From NCBI RefSeq assembly GCF_003573695.1, contig NC_039360.1, forward strand, positions 59,935,830 to 59,999,829: 64,000 nt of DNA. The letters run 5' to 3'. Positions 57,431-64,000 of the stretch are shown here, one piece after another. The first letter of the stretch is position 1. Every line of letters begins with the position of its first letter. Source of the stretch: Papaver somniferum. Taxonomy: Eukaryota > Streptophyta > Magnoliopsida > Ranunculales > Papaveraceae. The translations under genes and the position numbers were made by a program. A model generated the notes under the pieces. That model searched no databases. It saw nothing but the letters and a program-made list of their open reading frames with translations, and was not told the origin of the DNA.

Positions 57431-59812
57431 TGTTAGAGCGTTGCTCGGTCGAACTCGCATGTGTTGCTATCTCAAGCATGTTTGTCAATGTTAGTGATCA
57501 AAACTATAAGTCTTGATTTCTAGCCTACATAGCTAAAGGTCTCTGACTAGGATAGAAAGTGTAGTTGATATCAAGAACTCCATGGCAATCATCATACAAG
57601 ACGAAGGAATACTCAAGGAACGGGTGGATCTTCATCGACTAAAAGGTATGTGGAGACTTGAACTTATCTGTCACTCAAAAGTTTATCTATTCTATCTCCT
57701 ACTCTTGAGACAAAAGTCGTTTTGATACATAGACTTTCATTATGCACATTTGCTATTTCGAGCCTAGTTTATCTCTCCTATCTATTTCTCGAAATATGTG
57801 TTGGTAAGCTTTCTCTTTAGCCGAATTCATCTTTACCTAGTGACGAAAGTCATGTTATGTTTCAATCACTTTGAAAATTGCTCTGACGAAAAATGGTCTG
57901 TGAATAACGACTATATCCATCCTCTGAGAATGTTTCAATGATTGAAATGAGAGTTTAGATTACATAACCATTGGTAGGATATAAGCATTGTTGTGGAAAC
58001 ATATATATGTATAAGTCCTTATTCCTTGAACCAAAGTTTGCGAACTTTGTTGACAAGAGAAATGGAAGTGGCGTGAGCCAAGTCCGCGAACTAAGTCCGC
58101 GAACTCAGTCCGCGAACTGGCGGAAGTTCTCGACTCGAGAATTTCTGCTGGAGTTTGTGAACTCCTTTCATGATCTTAAGTCCGTGAATCCAGTCTGCGA
58201 ACTTGAGCAGGTTATATCTAAAACCGGTTGTTCTTGAACTCATGTTTATTTAAACTAAGGAATGCTTTTGCAAACCGTGGCTATAAAGTTCATGAACCGG
58301 TTCGAGTGAATCAAACCGTTTTTGCTTCGATTGTATCTTGTGTAGTTAAATAAGATCTAAGCAATCGAAAAACTCCCTAACTAGTTCATTTGAGTCATTT
58401 GAACTAGTTATGGTGAAGAAGAATATGGTTGATATGAAAGTAATCATATGGCTAACCATTTGGTTAACTATTGTTGAACCAACAAATAATGTCTGGGAAC
58501 GGTTCGTAAACCCAAAATTGGACATTTCATTTGTGTGTAACAAGCTAAGTTTTCGATCCAACAGTTAAGAAATATTAGCTTGAATCTAATCAAGTTTTCA
58601 TCTAACGGTGAATATTGAATGCTTTGTTACCAAGCTAACATTGATTGCAAACCCTGATTTGAAAACTATATAACGGGAGAACTCTAGCAACTGGGAAACC
58701 TAATCCACACACCTTACATGTGATACTAGTTGCATAGCTAGAGTCGATTCTTCTTTAACCTTTGATTTCTTCTTCTAAACCAGGTTAACGACTTAAAGAC
58801 TTCATTGCGATTGTGAAGCCAGACCGATACTACTTTTCTTGTAGTTTTGTGATCTGATCTTGTTGTTTATATCGTACGAGTACAATTGAAATAATTGGCT
58901 TGAGATTTTATATCTCCGATAGGAAAGATAGAAAAGTAATCACAAACACTTCGTCTCATCGTTTGTGATTCCACAATATCTTTTTTTTCACTGCGTCGAT
59001 TAAGATTATTGTGAGGTGATCAATAATACTAGGCTGTTCTTCGGGAATATAATACCGGTTTATTGATTGGTTCCTGTTCACCTTGATTTATCAAAATACG
59101 GAACAAAACTCGTAGGTATATTCGTGGGAGACGGATTTATCTATTACCGTAGACTTTTATGCGTGATACAAATTTGTTTATTAAAGTCTTCGACTTTGGG
59201 TCGTAGCAACTCTTAGTTGTGGGTGAGATCAGCTAAGGGAATCAAGTACGTAGCATCCTGCTGGGATCAGAGACGTAGGAGCATAACTTTACCTTGGATC
59301 AGTGTGAGACTGATTGGGGTTCAACTACAGTCCAGACCGAAATTAATTTGGAGTAGGCTAGTGTATGTAGAGGCTTAATACAGTGTGTGTTCAAACTGGA
59401 CTAGGTCCCGGGGTTTTTCTGCATTTGCGGTTTCCTCGTTAACAAAATTCTGGTGTCTGTGTTATTTCTTTTCCGCATTATATTTTGTTATTAATTGAAA
59501 TATCACAGGTTGTACGTTGTTCAATCAATTAGAATATCCGACCTTTTGGTTGTTGATTTAAATTGATTGACACTTGGATATTGGTCTTTGGTACCATCCA
59601 AGTTATCTCTCTAGTATTTGATAAAGACTCGCAGATTTCTATTTGCTTGAGTATATATCAAATCGAGAGATTGAGATATAAACTCTTTGATATACTTTTT
59701 ATCTAGATTGAGTCTGACTGTCTAGTTGATTCTCTAGAAAGTATATTGGAGTTTGTCCATACAGATTGTTAAGCGAAATATTGGGTGTGGTTGTTGTACC
59801 CCCGCTTTTTCA
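57431..59812 (+). mobile_element. Second LTR, chimeric context
   Basis: 2382 bp from TGTTAGAGCGTTGCTCGG to GCTTTTTCA. The first ~1.6 kb differs clearly from the LTR at 54314. From about 59085 onward the two become almost identical, and identity continues past the LTR end into LINE sequence. Three head-to-tail copies of 'cagtccgcgaact' variants lie at 58080-58125. The left and right flanks belong to different LINE copies. Confidence 0.85.
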
Positions 59813-61740
59813 TACTTCTTCCGTAAAAAAAATACATACAATACATCAAATAATGATGGCTAAAATCCTTAAAATAAAAAAGATTTACATGAAAGATTCT
59901 TACGTAGGAGCTCCCATGTTCATTGATAGATCTAAGATAAAAAAATTTGAAGTAACCGTGGAAAAAATAGAACATGGATCTCATGATGGAAAGAGAAAGT
60001 CCTACCCAATCCAGTAAAATGGACTTAAACAAAGTTGTTTTAGCTAGTACAACTACATTCCAAATGGGATGTTTTGTGCTACTTAAAAAAATTACCAATA
60101 AAAATGATACAATACAAAGATATTTCTGGTGGGGGAAGGAACTGAGTAAGAAAGGGTCCAAAGCTTACACTTATCTATGTAAGCCATTACATAAAGGTGG
60201 ATTACGATTCAAATATGCTCATCATATGAACTTAGTTATGATAGCCAAACTAGCATGGAGACTTTTAACTGAACAAAACTCTTTATGGGTCTTTGAGCTG
60301 AAACATAAATACTTCAGGAAGAAATCGACATTTAAAACCAAAATTACTTCTAACATCTCATGGGTATGAAAAATGCCTTGGTAAGGGAATTAAACTGATA
60401 GAACAAAACTGTATTTGGGTGGTAGGACATGGCAAAAGTATAAACATCTGGAAGGATAAGTGGATAGCAGACTTAGGGGATAATCTTATTCAGTATCGTA
60501 ACAATTCCAACAACCATTCAACATTTGTGGCTGATCTTTTAGGTCCATTCACTATAAAGTAAAATGAAACCTTGATTTTCTCGACATTTCCTAGTGAAAT
60601 ATTTCTAAACCAGACAAGAATAATATTTCTAAACCAGACAGACTACGCTGGCTATTAAATAAATCATGGGAATTTCGGTTAAAACTATGTACGCAAAGCT
60701 AGGTGAAACTAGAGTAAATTCCAACAACCTAAATATGACTAACAAATTCTGGAGAGATCTTTGGAAGATGAATGTATCCGAAAGAATCAAAATTTTACAT
60801 GGGAATGTTCTCAAGATGCAATCTCGACAAATTCCAAACTTTCTAAATTCATGAGAGATGTATCCCTTAGATGTCCTTTTGGATGTGTAGCAGATGAAGC
60901 CATATAACATGTTTTTCTTCATTGTCAGTATGCTAAATCAGTCTGAGCATTAACACCTAACCCAGTTCAATTTTAGTTCAATAATGAAGTAAAAATTTTA
61001 GGTATTTGTAGATCTTGGTTAGAAACATCTAATAATTCGATATCCTTAGAAGTAATTGTAACTAAAATGTGGTTTATATGGAAAGAAAGATATAGAGTGT
61101 TTCAAAAACACAAAAAACAGCTTTACAATTAACAAAGGAAATACAGAAAACATGCAATTCTGGCATAACCATAGCATAAACAAAATGTATAACAATGCAG
61201 GGCAGGAACCTTTATACAAGCTTAAGGAGGAACGAAAAGTACATGAGAGAAACCAACACAAAATTAATGTTGATGCTACTTGGATTTCTAGTAATAAACC
61301 AGCATAATATTTAGAGATGATGCAGGTGAATTTGAACAAGGAAGAGCAGGACCTTGCACAACAAGAACACCAGAAGAAGCAGAAGAAATAAGATTGTTGC
61401 AGGCATCCAAGTGGGCTAAGGAGCACAATCTCAACCATTTCAACATCGAAGGAGATTGCATAAATCTTTTGGATTATCTTAATGGGATAACCGGATAACG
61501 ATTTCTATATCTTGGCAAAATCAGGTGGTAATGGAGGAAGTTAAAAAGGAAATCAGTTTTTGATCTAGTTTTCTAGGTTTCTCTTTTACTCACAGGTCGG
61601 CGTACAATGTGGCAGACATTCTAGCAGACATTCTAGCCAAAGAGGCAAAACATTTTAGATGTAATCTAACTTGGGATGGAAAATTTGTTGGTTGGTCCTG
61701 AGCCCATATAGTTATTTATAGTAGGGTCCAACCGGAATTT
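59813..61740 (+). pseudogene. LINE ORF2 3' part: post-RT, zf-RVT and RNase H regions
   Basis: The first ~480 bp repeat 56675-57150 almost exactly (MAKILKIKKIYMKDSYVGAP). The sequence then continues into parts missing there: FKYAHHMNLVMIAKLAWRLL, LIEQNCIWVVGHGKSINIWK ('W..G.G..I..W.D.W'), MRDVSLRCPFGCVADEAI (zf-RVT Cys pattern), MWFIWKERYRVFQK, and an RNase H-like C-terminus, KINVDATWISSNKPA ... AKEHNLNHFNIEGDCINLLD ('ALKWA...G....E.DS..L'). Many stops. It ends near 61740 without a clear poly(A). Confidence 0.8.
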
Positions 61741-61834
61741 TCTTTTATCTGGAGGTCCAAAATTAATTGAAAATATTGAAATGACCATAATACCCTCTAC
61801 TACCAAACGTGTGCGTGTCTACACCCTTATTATA

Positions 61835-62215
61835 TTGAGTACATATCTGCTGCACTGCTTACAAATTTGAGTACATATCTTATATACTTATAAATTCGAG
61901 TACATATCTTCTGCACTGCTTACAAATTTGAATATGTATCTTCTATACCACACTGCTTATAAATTCGAGTATATATCTACTACACTGCTTACAAATTTGA
62001 GTACATATCTTCTATACTACACTACTTACAAATTCGAAAATATATTTGTTTCTTATAAATTCGAGTACATATTTGCTGCACTGCTTACAACCTTATTATA
62101 TCGAGTACATATCTGCTACATTGCTTATAAATTCGAGTACATGTCTGTTGCACTGCTTACATAAATTGAGTACATATATGTTATATTGCTTACAGAATTT
62201 GAGTACATATCAGTT
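61835..62215 (+). repeat. Degenerate tandem repeat, ~35-bp unit
   Basis: About ten copies of 'attcgagtacatatcttctg' followed by 'cactgcttacaa', with indels giving 30-46-bp spacing. It begins about 100 bp after the LINE end. Frames through it repeat leucine/tyrosine-rich strings and are not genes. Confidence 0.85.
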
Positions 62216-62675
62216 TAACCTCACACTCAGGCGATCCAATGTCACTGGATTTTAACCTTCAACATCAGTTTCACTGCATTCAAATGGGCGTTCATACTGA
62301 TATCAACACCTGCAACAATTCAATGAATTCATAAGTCAGTATTCGATGTATGTACTGCTAGATGATAACTTTAAGTGAATACAACAAAATCAAAGCAGTT
62401 GTTTCAGTACTCCATATATGTACTGGTGATAAACAAAGAAAAAAGTTATACAAAACTAGCACATATTTCAGTATTTCGCATACGTACTCATGGATCAAAC
62501 AAAAAAAGTGGCAAAACTCTGAATAAAACAGAATCAGAAGAAGTTCTATCAGTACGTCATATACTTACTGCGTATTCATGAACTAAAAATCAACTGCATG
62601 TAAAGAAAAATTGATGAATCGATGAATATAACATAATCAAAGCACATATTTCGGTATTACATATACGTATCACAT
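62216..62675. other. Stretch with loose 'cagta...atatgtactg' repeats
   Basis: Motifs of the type 'tcagta-tc-ata-acgtact' recur near 62336, 62405, 62470 and 62548, roughly 70-80 bp apart, next to 'aaatcaaagca'. No gene. Confidence 0.45.
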
Positions 62676-63834
62676 TTAACCACGACCCCTCTTCTTAGTG
62701 GTAGGCCTTTTTTCGGGTTCCTCGGGTCCTTGTCCTTTGTTGATGATTGCATCCCACTTGTTGATGAGGTATTTTTGTTCTTCCACGGTCATTGGTGTTT
62801 TGCAACCAAGTTTGGCCTTCATTTTTTTCAACATCTCCCTACCGCGGCATTGGTCCTGACACAAGTATGAAAGTTATAAGACTAATTCGGCGCAAGTATG
62901 AATCATGTCTTGAAATTTTTATTAGCTTACACAGAGAGTGGATCGGCTCATACTACAAAACAATTATAAGCCGATTCTATATATTCGGCTCACAACCGAT
63001 ACCGTCGAATAAGCCGAATCTATGATTATGAACTCAAACATGTATTCGGCGCAACATGATATCATATAAATAAGCCGATCTTATACACTTGTAAAATTTA
63101 TGAAATTTTAACAATGATATTCGGCGCAACCCTAATACTATCGAATAAGCCGAATCTAGACTTATGAATTGAAACATTTATTCGGCGCAAAACTAATACA
63201 ACCATACAAGCCGATCCTAAGCACATGCAAAAATTCTGAAATTCAAACAACATTTATTCGGCAAAAAACTAATACAACCATACAAGCCGATCCTAAGCAC
63301 ATGCAAAAATTCTGAAATTCAAACAACATTTATTCGGCACAAAACTAATACTACAATACAAGCCGATCCTACGCACATGCAAAATTTCTGAAATTCACAA
63401 AACATATTCGGCACAAAACTAACACCACCGAATAAGCCGATCCTAAATATAAGTCTCTGTGTCACTAAGTTCGGCTCGAAACGGATTTCAGATATACGCC
63501 GAGCCGTTCATATGCACTTTCAGGGTTCAGTTTCAAGAACAGCTCGGCGCACATCAAAGATTTGTTTTGCGCCGAACCATACCCTGTAACCGCCGCAGAA
63601 ACATGATTTTGACGAATTAAATCGACCAAACCAATCTAAAACATCAAATACGAGATGGGTTTATAGAACTAACCTTCTTATTCTCATTTCCGGAGTTGGT
63701 TCTTTTTCAATCTCTTCTTCCGGTTGATTTTGTGGTTGATTTTGAGTTTGTTCTTCACTCTCTAAATCTTCTTCTTCTTCAATGGATTGTTGAGTCGATC
63801 AATTTGAACGAGATACTGGCTTACGACGACCCAT
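62676..63834 (-). pseudogene. Small two-exon gene-like unit, unrecognised
   Basis: Exon 1 from ATG 63834 reads MGRRKPVSRSN, a TGA, then an acidic Gln/Pro stretch (QSIEEEEDLESEEQTQNQPQ) ending at a good donor (agaag|gttagt, 63674). The last exon has a good acceptor (tgtcag at 62856) and reads DQCRGREMLKKMKAKLGCKT, VEEQKYLINKWDAIINKGQG and a basic end KRPTTKKRGRG, stop at 62676. Joining them directly does not keep the frame (exon 1 leaves 2 nt; the last exon needs 0). Either a middle exon is hidden in the repeats or the unit is dead. I do not recognise the family. Confidence 0.35.
62884..63475. repeat. ~75-bp tandem repeats in the intron of the preceding unit
   Basis: About seven to eight units containing 'ttcggcgcaa' and 'aagccgatcctaag', the best three at about 63178, 63254 and 63330 (near-identical). 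'ttcggc' and 'gccga' alternate, so each unit can fold on itself. Confidence 0.85.
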
Positions 63835-64000
63835 TATATAGATGAGTTTAATCATCGACTAAATTTTCACGAATCGACGATTAAATTTCCGCGATGAAAA
63901 AAAAAGAAAGGGAAGGGTGAATGAGTTCGGCTGTGGAGAGGAAGAAGAAGAAGGTGAATGAAACTGATTTTAGGTGTAGTTGATTATAGGTTTTGTATTA

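Noticed and set aside
61928..62255. Two leucine/tyrosine-rich frames
   Set aside because: They are translations of the ~35-bp tandem repeat, not genes.
62884..63475. Regularly spaced repeats resembling a CRISPR array
   Set aside because: Units are contiguous, ~75 bp, diverging and plant-nuclear in context; there are no unique spacers.

Overview
The window is nuclear DNA of a flowering plant. The signs are Copia-type LTR elements primed by initiator tRNA-Met, L1-type LINEs with a C-terminal RNase H region, plant mobile domain (PMD) and SANT/Myb-like transposon genes, a CYP94-type P450 family, and a spliced, chloroplast-targeted MraY homologue with GT-AG and GC-AG introns. Species cannot be read from the sequence; a eudicot is likely. 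There is no rRNA, tRNA gene, CRISPR or operon structure. About three quarters of the window is transposable elements and their wreckage, much of it nested.

Layout. (1) 1-8347 is a tandem array LTR-internal-LTR-internal-LTR of a gag-only Copia-like family with LTRs of about 2.4 kb. (2) 8348-10698 holds a P450 3' end (copy A) cut off at about 9350, followed by a LINE ORF1 relic. (3) About 11.25-23.6 kb is a putative DNA transposon with two convergent genes, a SANT/Myb-like gene on + and a PMD gene on -. The PMD gene is split by a full-length 8.6-kb gag-only LTR retrotransposon at 14072-22696. (4) 24052-28159 is a 4.1-kb element with 19-bp terminal inverted repeats and three decayed SANT/Myb-like gene copies. 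Its empty site is preserved at copy A. (5) 28.2-38.1 kb is a cluster of three CYP94-like pseudogenes on - (copies B, C, D), mixed with fragments of the neighbouring MraY gene, a LINE ORF2 and a TIR element carrying a minisatellite. (6) 38367-44796 is the one gene that looks intact: an eight-exon MraY translocase I homologue of 512 aa on -. (7) 45.1-51.3 kb has a TIR element with 180-bp repeats, hairpins, a LINE scrap, an F-box-associated fragment, an unrecognised gene with an in-frame stop, and an old LTR relic. (8) 51.6-61.7 kb is a decayed L1-type LINE split by a solo LTR, followed by a second, chimeric LTR/LINE copy that looks like the product of LTR-LTR recombination. (9) 61.8-64 kb has tandem repeats and a small two-exon gene-like unit.

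Function. Only the MraY gene reads cleanly, with every hallmark active-site motif. It should act in the chloroplast envelope, making lipid I in the plastid peptidoglycan-type pathway. The P450 genes would have been single-exon CYP94-type fatty-acid or jasmonate-conjugate hydroxylases, but all four copies are broken. B and D share the same two frameshifts, so a dead gene was duplicated. The retroelements carry structural proteins (zinc-knuckle gag plus a coiled-coil second ORF) and no protease, integrase or reverse transcriptase, so they must depend on enzymes from elsewhere.

I found no clearly new biochemical system. The strongest leads are the two DNA transposons built around SANT/Myb-like and PMD genes, the gag-only LTR family, and the recombination histories readable in the P450/MraY and LTR/LINE blocks.
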